Positions 16,222 through 24,203 of a stretch of 38,095 nucleotides of DNA are shown here, piece by piece. The notes below the pieces were generated by a model. The model was not told where the DNA came from. It worked only from the letters and a program-made list of their open reading frames with translations, and did not search any database. Every line of letters starts with the position of its first letter. Positions within the stretch are counted from its first letter, which is position 1. The translations under genes and the position numbers were made by a program. Origin of the DNA: GCA-2697345 sp045565015. Lineage in GTDB: Bacteria; Pseudomonadota; Alphaproteobacteria; Rhodobacterales; Rhodobacteraceae. The DNA is taken from assembly GCA_045565015.1 (NCBI GenBank), contig JBJLGD010000019.1, positions 1 through 38,095 on the forward strand, in the 5' to 3' direction.

Positions 16222-17481
16222 TTAAAGTAACTTCTCTAAATAATCTAGTATGGTGTTTGAGATATCTTTATCTTCCAATTCATCGATTGCTTCTGCAAGA
16301 AAAGCTAATACAAGAAGATCTTTTGCTTTAGCATCAGGAATCCCGCGAGATTTCAAATAGAATAGACTATCCTCTTCTATTGCCCCTGAGGTTGAGCCAT
16401 GAGAACATATAACATCATCTGCATAGATTTCTAGTTCTGGCTTTGCCAAGAATTGGCTTTTATCATCAAGAAGCAATGACTTACTAATTTGATAACCATC
16501 CGTCTTCTGAGCTTCCGGAGTAACCAAAATTTTCCCTTGAAAAACACCAACAGCTCCACCTTTAAGAACCTTTTTAAAAACCTGTCTACTTTCACAGTTT
16601 TCTGCATTATGGGTAATAAACACAGTATCATCATGATGAAAATTTTCTTGCCCAATGGAGGCTGCTGCTAAATGGGCCACAGCATTCCTACCATTCAGGC
16701 CTACGATATGTTCGTTTCTAGTTAAGCCACCATTGATAGTAAGCGTGAATGATCGCAAAATACCGTTTTCAGCCAGTTTAGCGAACAAATGGCTATTTAC
16801 TAGTTTTTCATTTGCATTGTTTTGCACACAAACATGGTTAAAAGAACCACCTTCGGCTACTTCCACTTCTAAAACTTTATTAAACCTTAATGAAGCCTCT
16901 CCACTTTCAATTAAAGTTAAATTAGCACCAGCTTTTACTTTTATACAATGATGTATATTAACATCTGATTCCGATGAACTATTTTCATAAATTAAATGCA
17001 CAGGCTTACTTATATCTCCACTCACCAGTAGAGTTACTCCATCTTTAGCATAAGCAGTATTTATCATGGCCAATGGCCTATTAATTGGGGTCTGTCCTTC
17101 CCTCTCAAGAGTACCATAAAAATCTGAGGCCCAAGAGCCTTCTATATCTGATAAACTAGAAATTGGACTAAACTCCAAATGTTCGGCCTGTAGGGAGTCC
17201 GATTTGTTGCTATTGAAAAGACCATTAGTAAACACAAGTTTTATGCAGTCAGGGATTTCAAAAACTGGTTGTTCTTCGAGATCCTGATCCCCAGCCTTAT
17301 GGGTTAAAGGTTCACAAAAACGTTTTGGATCAGTATACCTCCAATACTCATCTCTTTTATTCGGTAAACCGAGCTCTTTTAAATTTACCAGCGCCTCTTT
17401 TCTCACTTTCAAGCTATCTGACGGTAATTCTAAATTTGCAGTAAGTTTTTTCACTTTTTCGTAAGTTGTCTCAAGAGGCAT
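16222..17481 (-). CDS. sufD: Fe-S assembly scaffold protein SufD
   Basis: A 419-residue beta-helix protein of the SufBC2D complex. The recognisable parts are the N-terminal helical stretch with PNKRDEYWRYTDPKRF, the long beta-helical middle, and the C-terminal segment FQGKILVTPEAQKTDGYQ, then LLLDDKSQFLAKPELEIYADDVICSHGSTSGAIEEDSLFYLKSRG, which contains the His and Cys of the SufB/SufD interface. The frame opens with ATG-ATA-ATG. I took the second ATG because GGAG is six bases before it but directly abuts the first. It overlaps sufC by 11 bases, as is common in suf operons. Confidence 0.94.
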   Translation of the reverse strand: MPLETTYEKVKKLTANLELPSDSLKVRKEALVNLKELGLPNKRDEYWRYTDPKRFCEPLTHKAGDQDLEEQPVFEIPDCIKLVFTNGLFNSNKSDSLQAEHLEFSPISSLSDIEGSWASDFYGTLEREGQTPINRPLAMINTAYAKDGVTLLVSGDISKPVHLIYENSSSESDVNIHHCIKVKAGANLTLIESGEASLRFNKVLEVEVAEGGSFNHVCVQNNANEKLVNSHLFAKLAENGILRSFTLTINGGLTRNEHIVGLNGRNAVAHLAAASIGQENFHHDDTVFITHNAENCESRQVFKKVLKGGAVGVFQGKILVTPEAQKTDGYQISKSLLLDDKSQFLAKPELEIYADDVICSHGSTSGAIEEDSLFYLKSRGIPDAKAKDLLVLAFLAEAIDELEDKDISNTILDYLEKLL

Positions 17482-18235
17482 TATCATCTCCGGTCAAAAG
17501 ATCAGCGTATCCAGAGTTCTCCACCTGAAGAGCCAATTCCGGTCCACCAGATTTAATTATACGCCCATCCGCCATGATATGAACGATATCGGGTTTAATA
17601 TGATCAAGTAAACGCTGATAATGAGTTATCACCAAAAAGGATCTGCCAGCATCTCGTAAAGCATTTACACCCATCGCAACCAACTTCATTGCATCAACAT
17701 CCAATCCAGAGTCTGTTTCGTCTAGTACACACATTTTTGGTTCCAAAAGAGCCATCTGAAGAATTTCATTTCGTTTCTTCTCACCGCCCGAGAAACCCAC
17801 ATTAACTGGCCGTTTAAGCATTTCAGGGTCAATCTTCAGATCTTTAGCTTTTCCACGAATTAATTTCAGAAAATCAGCTGCGCTCAGCTCAGCCTCGTTC
17901 CTTGCTTTTTTCTGAGAATTTATAGCAGTTCTTAAAAAAGTCATATTTCCAACTCCAGGAATTTCAATTGGATATTGAAATGCTAAGAACAGACCAGCAG
18001 CAGCCCTCTCTTCTGGTTCAAGTTCAAGAATATCTTCCCCATCTAAATTAATGGTACCTTCAGAAACTTGATACCCACTCTTTCCAGACATAACGTATGA
18101 TAAGGTTGATTTTCCAGACCCGTTTGGACCCATTATAGCGTGAACTGAGCCACTCTCGATATCTAAATTAACTCCCTTTAAGATCTCTTTGTTTTCTTCC
18201 TCTAGTTCAACTTTTAAATTTCTTATTTTTAACAT
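17471..18235 (-). CDS. sufC: Fe-S assembly ATPase SufC
   Basis: A 254-residue ABC-type ATPase without a membrane domain; it drives conformational change in SufBC2D. Walker A is GPNGSGKSTLS (36-46), the Q-loop is FLAFQYP, the SufC signature is NVGFSGGEKKRNEILQ, and Walker B is MCVLDETDSGLDVDA, with the SufC-typical DETDSGLD. The switch His is in ITHYQRLL. AGGA lies six bases before the ATG. A 75-base spacer with a perfect stem-loop separates it from sufB. Confidence 0.96.
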   Translation of the reverse strand: MLKIRNLKVELEEENKEILKGVNLDIESGSVHAIMGPNGSGKSTLSYVMSGKSGYQVSEGTINLDGEDILELEPEERAAAGLFLAFQYPIEIPGVGNMTFLRTAINSQKKARNEAELSAADFLKLIRGKAKDLKIDPEMLKRPVNVGFSGGEKKRNEILQMALLEPKMCVLDETDSGLDVDAMKLVAMGVNALRDAGRSFLVITHYQRLLDHIKPDIVHIMADGRIIKSGGPELALQVENSGYADLLTGDDNAS

Positions 18236-18269
18236 TTTTTATCCTAAAATTAGTCAATTAAACAAAATA

Positions 18270-18294
18270 ATAATTAGTAATAAAAACTAATTAT
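18270..18294 (-). repeat. Perfect stem-loop between sufB and sufC
   Basis: The nine-base arms ATAATTAGT (18270-18278) and ACTAATTAT (18286-18294) enclose a seven-base loop in the only sizeable spacer inside the suf operon. No U-tract follows on the minus strand, so it is more likely an mRNA processing or stabilising element than a terminator. Confidence 0.5.
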
Positions 18295-18310
18295 CATGCA
18301 CTAGTTGGTT

Positions 18311-19837
18311 TTACCCAACTGAGCCCTCTAAACTTATGGCTACTAACTGTTGAGCTTCCATGGCAAATTCCATTGGTAAAGCCTGCAAGACTTCTTTGCA
18401 AAAGCCATTAACCACAAGTGCAACAGCGTCTTCCTCTCCTATACCTCTCTGACGACAATAGAATAATTGATCATCGTCCACCTTGGAAGTAGTGGCTTCG
18501 TGTTCAACACGTGATGAACTATTTTTGATCTCGATATATGGCACAGTATGCGCTCCGCATTTATCTCCAATTAATAAAGAATCACATTGTGTAAAATTCC
18601 GACTTTCTTTTGCTCTAGGGTGCATGCTAACTAGGCCTCTGTAAGTATTTTGAGCAAATCCAGCACTAATTCCCTTGGAAACTATTCGACTTTTTGTATT
18701 TTTGCCTAGGTGAACCATTTTAGTTCCAGTGTCAGCCTGTTGGTAGTTGTTCGCTATAGCAATGGAATAAAATTCTCCCTGAGACTCGTTGCCTCTTAGT
18801 ATACAACTAGGGTACTTCCAAGTAACAGCAGAACCTGTTTCCACCTGAGTCCACATAACCTTGGATCTATCACCCCGACAATCAGCCCTTTTTGTTACAA
18901 AGTTATATATTCCTCCTAATCCATTTTCGTCCCCTGGATACCAATTCTGAACTGTTGAATACTTGATTTCCGCATCTTCAAGAATTACGAGTTCTACAAC
19001 TGCCGCGTGTAGCTGATTAGTGTCTCTTTTTGGAGCCGTACAGCCCTCTAGATACGATACATATGAACCTTCATCCGCAATAATTAATGTGCGCTCGAAT
19101 TGCCCAGTATTTTCAGCATTTATGCGAAAGTACGTACTAAGCTCCATTGGGCATTTTACACCTTTTGGAATATAAACGAAGGAACCATCTGAAAATACTG
19201 CTGCATTCAAAGTTGCGAAATAATTGTCCGTAGCAGGAATTACCGATCCAAGGTACTTCTTCACTAATTCTGGGTATTCCTGAATTGCTTCAGATATCGA
19301 ACAAAATATAACTCCCGCTTTCTTTAATTCATCTTTGTAAGTTGTTCCAACCGACACGGAGTCAAAAACAGCGTCCACAGCAACTTTACGCCCCTCCGTA
19401 TTGACTTGATCTGCTCCTTCAACTCCTGCTAAAATTAACTGTTCTTTGAGAGGAATACCTAGTTTTTTGTAGGTTTCAATAAGTTTAGGATCCACATCAT
19501 CTAAAGATTTAGGTTTTTCTACCATCGATTTCGGAGAAGCATAATAGTAAATATCTTGATAATCTATCTTCGGATAGTCAACCATTGCCCAATCAGGTTC
19601 TTTCATTTTTTCCCATCTAGAAAATGCTTCTAGACGCCACTTGGTCATCCAATCTGGCTCATTATTCTTCCCTGAAATTAACTTTACAATCTCAGGATTT
19701 ACTCCTTTTGGGGCATAATCCATCTCAATTTCAGTATTCCAACCATATTTATAATCACCACCAACTTCCCGCACGGCATCTACAGTTTCCTGATCAACAC
19801 CGTCTTTGACAGAGGAATTTATTTCTAAGGCCGACAT
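18311..19837 (-). CDS. sufB: Fe-S assembly scaffold protein SufB
   Basis: The main scaffold of SufBC2D, where the nascent cluster forms. Visible parts are the N-terminal YKYGWNTEIEMDYAPKG and the KEPDWAMVDYPKIDYQDIYYYA block, the beta-helix with YIPKGVKCPMELSTYFRIN and YLEGCTAPKRDTNQLHAAVVEL, and the C-terminal QCDSLLIGDKCGAHTVPYIE and SSSRVEHEATTSKVDDDQLFYCRQRG. Conserved Cys and His residues of the active interface are present. The frame starts at a TTG (19849) that overlaps its own ribosome site. I chose the ATG at 19837, just after GGAGAATA, giving 508 residues. It follows the desulfurase gene by 18 bases. Confidence 0.96.
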   Translation of the reverse strand: MSALEINSSVKDGVDQETVDAVREVGGDYKYGWNTEIEMDYAPKGVNPEIVKLISGKNNEPDWMTKWRLEAFSRWEKMKEPDWAMVDYPKIDYQDIYYYASPKSMVEKPKSLDDVDPKLIETYKKLGIPLKEQLILAGVEGADQVNTEGRKVAVDAVFDSVSVGTTYKDELKKAGVIFCSISEAIQEYPELVKKYLGSVIPATDNYFATLNAAVFSDGSFVYIPKGVKCPMELSTYFRINAENTGQFERTLIIADEGSYVSYLEGCTAPKRDTNQLHAAVVELVILEDAEIKYSTVQNWYPGDENGLGGIYNFVTKRADCRGDRSKVMWTQVETGSAVTWKYPSCILRGNESQGEFYSIAIANNYQQADTGTKMVHLGKNTKSRIVSKGISAGFAQNTYRGLVSMHPRAKESRNFTQCDSLLIGDKCGAHTVPYIEIKNSSSRVEHEATTSKVDDDQLFYCRQRGIGEEDAVALVVNGFCKEVLQALPMEFAMEAQQLVAISLEGSVG

Positions 19838-19855
19838 ATTATTCTCCAATATTAA

Positions 19856-20899
19856 TTAAGCTACTCTTGCTTGAAAATAGTTTTTAGACTTAATCCAAGC
19901 TCTAATAAAATTTTCAGTGTCTAGCTTTGATGTTTCATTACTCATGCTTACTCTAATAGCTGATTTATTTACTTCTTCCTCATAGCCCATTGAAGTTAAG
20001 ACTTTACTTTTTTTCACCTTCCCACTCGAACAAGCTGACCCAGCTGAAATTGAAAAACCAGCTAGATCCATTTTCATGACTTGGGTTTCACTCTTCCAAC
20101 CAGGCACAGATATACAACTGGTATTCGGTAGACGGCTAACATTTTGACCAATTATTAATACATCTTTGGCTTCAGTTTGGATCATTTCCTCTAATTGATT
20201 TCTTAATTCTGCTATTTCATCCCAACTGCCTGAAGTCAAATCTTTTACACACGCTTCAGCAGCTGCTCCAAAACCTGCAATCGCCATTACGTTTTCGGTA
20301 CCTGCTCTCATTCCTTGTTCTTGTCCTCCGCCGACTATCAAAGGTTCAATATCAATATCATCTTTAACTACCAGAGCACCGATTCCTTTAGGTCCTCCAA
20401 TTTTATGCGCAGAGATTATTCCTATTCCAATTCCTAACCAGGAAAATGATATCGGAATTTTACCGAATGCTTGGGTCAGGTCGGATACGGCCAAATCCTT
20501 TGGTAGATCCTGGATTATACCGGTCTCACTATTTGCCATTTGCAATGTGCTCTGTTTTGGATTTTCAATATTTACTAATCCTTCACTATTAACTTCCAAT
20601 GAATTTGAAACCCACGCCCTTATTGCATCATGTTCGATATCTGAACCATCCAAACTTCTATTGTTAAGCGCAATTGCGCAGGCCTCTGTCGCACTTGATG
20701 TAAATATAATTTTTGCGTTAGAGGCTCCAATGGCTTGAGATATTTGAACCCTTGCTCGTTCTATAATGGCCTTTGCTCGCCTGCCCTCTGCATGAATTGA
20801 AGAAGGATTTCCAACCTCATCCGCTACTGAAAACATAATTTCTTTTGCTTCAGTTCTCAGTGGTGCACTGGCATTAAAATCTAAATATGTACGTAACAA
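19856..20899 (-). CDS. Short IscS/NifS-like cysteine desulfurase
   Basis: A PLP-dependent class V aminotransferase of 347 residues, clearly shorter than the usual roughly 390-400 of IscS/NifS. It keeps YLDFNASAPLR, EVGNPSSIHAEGRRA, ANSETGIIQDL, the PLP lysine in ISAHKIGGPKG and the active Cys in SAGSACSSGKVKKS, the long mobile loop of group I enzymes. The PLP-stacking His is in DIEHDAI, but the segment between TEAC and this His is shortened. It begins with TTG, preceded by AGGA at seven to eight bases; no ATG fits. It sits between iscR and sufB, giving this operon two desulfurases of different groups. Confidence 0.9.
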   Translation of the reverse strand: MLRTYLDFNASAPLRTEAKEIMFSVADEVGNPSSIHAEGRRAKAIIERARVQISQAIGASNAKIIFTSSATEACAIALNNRSLDGSDIEHDAIRAWVSNSLEVNSEGLVNIENPKQSTLQMANSETGIIQDLPKDLAVSDLTQAFGKIPISFSWLGIGIGIISAHKIGGPKGIGALVVKDDIDIEPLIVGGGQEQGMRAGTENVMAIAGFGAAAEACVKDLTSGSWDEIAELRNQLEEMIQTEAKDVLIIGQNVSRLPNTSCISVPGWKSETQVMKMDLAGFSISAGSACSSGKVKKSKVLTSMGYEEEVNKSAIRVSMSNETSKLDTENFIRAWIKSKNYFQARVA

Positions 20900-20920
20900 T
20901 ATCTATCCTAAGTATTTCGA

Positions 20921-21382
20921 TCATTCGTCATCGACTAAAGTAAATAAAATTGGAACTGCTGGGCAAGGCGTTAAGTCATTTTGTACCACCTCTGATAAAC
21001 GTATCTGATGAAGAAATACATATACGTGTGCAGAAAGGCTTTCCCACAGTCGATTTGTCATTGATTGCGCCTTCGAACCTGATACTGCTCCAGAAGCTCC
21101 AGCACCCGTGTATAGAGCATTCACCGTTTCATCTACTGCCTCTAAAATCTCGGTTATTCTTATGGATTCCGGAGATTTTGCTAATCTATATCCCCCTCCA
21201 GGCCCCCTAACCGACTTCACCAGTCCAGCTCTTCTCAATTTTACGAATAATTGCTCTAAATAATGGATCGACAGATTCTGTCTCTTTGAAAGTTCGGTTA
21301 AGTTTACAAGACTGTTAGGCCCTGAATGAGCTAAATCAGTGAGTGCTATCATTGCATATCTGCCTTTTGTGGTAAGTTTCAC
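20921..21382 (-). CDS. iscR: Rrf2-family Fe-S regulator IscR, single-cysteine type
   Basis: A 153-residue Rrf2 winged-helix regulator. It opens MKLTTKGRYAMIALTDLA, with the recognition helix in SIHYLEQLFVKLRRAGLVKSV and the wing RGPGGGYRLAK. The loop where classical IscR holds three Cys reads GAGASGAVSGSKAQSM here, without Cys. Only Cys140 (TPCPAVP) remains near the C-terminus. This matches what I recall for Rhodobacter-type IscR, which binds a cluster by an unusual ligand set. The start is GTG, six bases after AAGGG. It leads the suf operon and probably represses it when Fe-S supply is sufficient. Confidence 0.92.
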   Translation of the reverse strand: MKLTTKGRYAMIALTDLAHSGPNSLVNLTELSKRQNLSIHYLEQLFVKLRRAGLVKSVRGPGGGYRLAKSPESIRITEILEAVDETVNALYTGAGASGAVSGSKAQSMTNRLWESLSAHVYVFLHQIRLSEVVQNDLTPCPAVPILFTLVDDE

Positions 21383-21461
21383 ATCGAACCCTTAGAATTT
21401 TATTGACCTTAGCTGTCTCACACTTTATCGCATTAGCGGATAGGCTTAGGTCATTTAAATC

Positions 21462-21482
21462 AATTTAGAACGATTCTAGATT
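21462..21482. promoter_or_regulatory. Candidate IscR/iron operator in the divergent promoter region
   Basis: TAGAA-CGA-TTCTA (21466-21478) is a perfect inverted repeat. It widens to about 21 bp with one mismatched pair (AAT-T on the left, G-ATT on the right). It lies midway in the 160-base region between iscR and the divergent hydrolase gene, where an iscR autoregulatory site is expected. It resembles iron/Fe-S boxes described for Rhodobacterales, but I cannot confirm the consensus from memory. Confidence 0.5.
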
Positions 21483-21542
21483 ACATGGCTCTATCAGTCA
21501 AGAATGACCTTTAACAAAAATACTAAATTGAGGATTATTTTA

Positions 21543-22199
21543 ATGCCTGAAGTAATATTTCCTGGTCCCGATGGTCGGTTACATGGCAGATATCACCCGA
21601 ATAAAATTAAAGACGCGCCAATCGCAATTATTTTACATCCAAATCCGAAATTTGGAGGTACTATGAACAACAGAGTAGTTTATAACTTACACTACAAATT
21701 TTATAATATGGGCTTTAATGTTTTGAGATTTAATTTCAGAGGAGTGGGACGAAGCCAGGGTGAGTTCGATGATGGTGTTGGAGAATTATCAGATGCTGCC
21801 GCAGCTCTAGATTATCTCCAATCTTTAAATCAGAATACTAAACATTGTTGGGTAGCAGGTTTTAGTTTTGGTGGATGGATAGGAATGCAGTTACTTATGC
21901 GAAGACCGGAGGTAACAGGTTTTGTTACAGTTTCGCCTCCTCACGGGCAAGGTTACGATTATTCTTTTCTTGCTCCATGTCCAGCGTCTGGTCTAATCAT
22001 CAATGGTTCCAAAGATCGTGTTTCATCTCCCGAAGATACTGTTGCATTAGTCGAAAAACTTCATGAACAAAAAGGAATAACGATAACTCACGAAGAGGTT
22101 AACAGCGCAAATCATTTCTTTGAAGGTGAGCATCTAGATACCTTACTTAGTACTACAGAAACTTACGTCAAGCGGCGCCTAACTGAGAATACAAGATAA
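21543..22199 (+). CDS. Alpha/beta hydrolase of the short dienelactone-hydrolase-like type
   Basis: A cytosolic serine hydrolase of 218 residues. It starts PEVIFPGPDGRLHGRYHP and carries the oxyanion region HPNPKFGGTMNN, the RFNFRGVGRSQGEFD segment, and nucleophile Ser108 in AGFSFGGW. The catalytic Asp is probably in INGSKDRV and the His in NSANHFFEG. The length and the HPNP/FRGVGRS motifs fit a widespread family of small CocE/dienelactone-like hydrolases. Fourteen upstream codons are open, but the ATG at 21543 has AGGA eight bases before it. It is transcribed away from iscR; I recall a similar divergent arrangement in Rhodobacterales. The substrate is unknown. Confidence 0.82.
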   Translation: MPEVIFPGPDGRLHGRYHPNKIKDAPIAIILHPNPKFGGTMNNRVVYNLHYKFYNMGFNVLRFNFRGVGRSQGEFDDGVGELSDAAAALDYLQSLNQNTKHCWVAGFSFGGWIGMQLLMRRPEVTGFVTVSPPHGQGYDYSFLAPCPASGLIINGSKDRVSSPEDTVALVEKLHEQKGITITHEEVNSANHFFEGEHLDTLLSTTETYVKRRLTENTR

Positions 22200-22284
22200 C
22201 CAAACCTAAAAAAGCTAACTTGTTTTGTCATCCAGACTAGTATTTCTAATTAAACTTTAAAAATTAGTACGAGGATAAACCTAT

Positions 22285-22890
22285 TTGAAAAGTAATATTC
22301 CGATAGTCCTTTTAGCTTCAGGCTCATCATCCCGTATGCGAGGAACAGATAAACTATTAGAACAAATCAATGGTACTACTTTAATTAGAAATCGGGTTTT
22401 AGAATGCATGAAGGCAACATCTGGACCTATTTATGTTACCTTACCCCCCCAAAGCGCGGAACGATTTAACGCAGTATCAGATCTTCGTGTAATACCAGTA
22501 ATAACAAAAGGCTCTCACTTAGGCATTTCCCATTCAATAAAAGTTTCTTTATCACAGATTGATAATTCAGAAGTAATAATTCTACTAGCCGACCTAGTTG
22601 AAATCACCAGTAAAGATCTAACAAAAATAATAGAAGCATCCAAAACCAGTAAATGTTCGATAACACGCGGAATTGATGATGATGGGAAAGTTGGACATCC
22701 AGTATTAATTCGAAAAGTTATTATTGATGAATTTCGAAAATTATCTAAAGATCAAGGAGGTAACTCCATTCTAAAAAAGAATAGCGCAAACACTAATTTT
22801 GTAACATTACCCAACAAGAACGCTACATTAGATCTCGATACCCCAGAGGATTGGGCAAGTTGGAGAGCAAAAAAAGCTAAATCTAGTTAA
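22285..22890 (+). CDS. MobA/MocA-like molybdenum cofactor nucleotidyltransferase
   Basis: A 201-residue NTP-transferase-fold protein. The N-terminal nucleotide loop is LLASGSSSRMRGTDKLL, the MobA/MocA signature, and the acidic metal site is probably ILLADLVEI (usually LGDQP). GHPVLI and DLDTPEDW near the end are typical of MocA-like proteins. These enzymes attach CMP or GMP to molybdopterin. The first ATG falls inside the nucleotide loop, so I start at the TTG with GAGGA upstream. The Asp-Gln-Pro motif is weakened to ADLVE, so activity is uncertain. The formate dehydrogenase nearby needs a bis-MGD cofactor, but this sequence looks closer to MocA. A small AT-rich inverted repeat (CTAATT/AATTAG) lies just upstream at 22246-22267. 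Confidence 0.72.
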   Translation: MKSNIPIVLLASGSSSRMRGTDKLLEQINGTTLIRNRVLECMKATSGPIYVTLPPQSAERFNAVSDLRVIPVITKGSHLGISHSIKVSLSQIDNSEVIILLADLVEITSKDLTKIIEASKTSKCSITRGIDDDGKVGHPVLIRKVIIDEFRKLSKDQGGNSILKKNSANTNFVTLPNKNATLDLDTPEDWASWRAKKAKSS

Positions 22891-22893
22891 TAA

Positions 22894-23376
22894 CTAATTA
22901 TCAGGATTTTGTTCTAATCTAATTAAATATTTTTGTTCGCCTGAAGCAACTAATTCTGATCTTTGATTGAAAATACGAGTATCCAAAACAATCACACCAG
23001 TTTCATTTGACTTTTTCAAATCTGATATTTCAAATTCGACATATAAAGTATCCCCGCATAAAACTGGTTTTAAGAATTTACTTGATTGTTCCAAAAACCC
23101 TATCAACGCTTCACCAAGCTCATGCGCCAAGGTCGTAGCTCCAATAGACGACTGAATTAGTGTCAAAAAACCATGAGCATATAATTCTTTGTGCCCAATT
23201 CTCTTTAAGAACACTTTATCATAATGTAACGGCGCATTATCACCACTAGCTGCTTGATAAGCAGAAAACATCCCCGAAGTTATTGTCCTACCCGGTGCGC
23301 GAAAAATTTCACCTATCTTATAACTATCAAACGATCGAAGAGGAACCATATTATGATTCTTAGAATTGAACATCAT
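22894..23376 (-). CDS. MaoC-like (R)-hydratase, hot-dog fold
   Basis: A 160-residue single hot-dog-domain protein. The hydratase 2 motif is present: YQAASGDNAPLHYDKVF (about 40-56), with the catalytic Asp and His, followed by IGHKELYAHGFLTLIQSS. Such enzymes add water to trans-2-enoyl-CoA. The ATG pair is preceded by GAGG. Its stop is three bases from the convergent nucleotidyltransferase stop. Candidate substrates given the neighbours are mesaconyl- or itaconyl-CoA, but known itaconyl-CoA hydratases are, as I recall, longer, so this is tentative. A dehydratase or thioesterase role cannot be excluded. Confidence 0.85.
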   Translation of the reverse strand: MMFNSKNHNMVPLRSFDSYKIGEIFRAPGRTITSGMFSAYQAASGDNAPLHYDKVFLKRIGHKELYAHGFLTLIQSSIGATTLAHELGEALIGFLEQSSKFLKPVLCGDTLYVEFEISDLKKSNETGVIVLDTRIFNQRSELVASGEQKYLIRLEQNPDN

Positions 23377-23428
23377 ATAACCTCAAATAGTTTTATAAAA
23401 AATACCATTAAATAAAATAAATTAACAG

Positions 23429-24139
23429 TTAACCAGTAAAAAAATCTTCTGGATAATCTGACATTATCATATCAACCCCCCAAAGAGTCATTCTTTCAAA
23501 AATCGTTTTATCATTTACTGTATAAACGCGAACTTTTAACCCCACCGAATGAATATCGTTAATTATTTTCTCTGTTATGTTTTTTGCATTGAGGTGCCAC
23601 GCTTGAATATTTAGCTCCATAGATTTCTTTTTCCAAGCCTCAGGTAGTCGTTCTGAAATCAATGCATGCTCGAAGTTAGGAAGATTATGAATACTCTTTT
23701 CAAGTATTTCTTCAGAAAAACTCGAAATAATTATTTTTTTAGCATCTGCAGATTTAATTTCTTGTGCAATTAAAGATGTAACTCTAACTTCGTCTAAACC
23801 TTGATGTTTAATTTCATAATTTATACTGATTTGATACTTTTCTTGCCACAACAGTAATTGATTTAAAGAAACTATTCTTTCCCCCTCAAACTCCTTTCCC
23901 TTCCATATTCCTACATCTAGATCTTTCAAGTCTTGAAACACTAACTCAGAAATTTTTTTCACACCTTGTGTAGTTCGACCTAACTTATCATCATGAAAAA
24001 TAATTAATTGATTATCAGATGTTAAGCTTATGTCTGTCTCTATCCATTTCGTTCCAATATTACGAGCCTCATTGAAAGCACTCATAGTATTTTCTGGAAA
24101 ATTTCCACTTGCTCCACGATGAGCACACAAGACACTCAT
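23429..24139 (-). CDS. ugpQ: Glycerophosphodiester phosphodiesterase
   Basis: A cytosolic GDPD of 236 residues without a signal peptide, hydrolysing glycerophosphodiesters to glycerol-3-phosphate and an alcohol. The family signature is complete: CAHRGASGNFPENTMSAF at the start, WIETDISLTSDNQLIIFHDD with metal-binding Glu, Asp and His, then LGRTTQG. Later come INYEIKH and the C-terminal VRVYTVND and GVDMIMSDYPE. A TTG four codons upstream is open, but the ATG directly before SVLCAHRG is preferred. It stands between the MaoC and EamA genes with 50-65 base gaps, so co-transcription is possible. No functional link to the acid-catabolism genes is visible. Confidence 0.9.
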   Translation of the reverse strand: MSVLCAHRGASGNFPENTMSAFNEARNIGTKWIETDISLTSDNQLIIFHDDKLGRTTQGVKKISELVFQDLKDLDVGIWKGKEFEGERIVSLNQLLLWQEKYQISINYEIKHQGLDEVRVTSLIAQEIKSADAKKIIISSFSEEILEKSIHNLPNFEHALISERLPEAWKKKSMELNIQAWHLNAKNITEKIINDIHSVGLKVRVYTVNDKTIFERMTLWGVDMIMSDYPEDFFTG

Positions 24140-24203
24140 GATATTATCCAAAATCTAGTAAAATTGTAATCAAAATCAAATATTTCCAATCAGACTATTA
24201 ATT

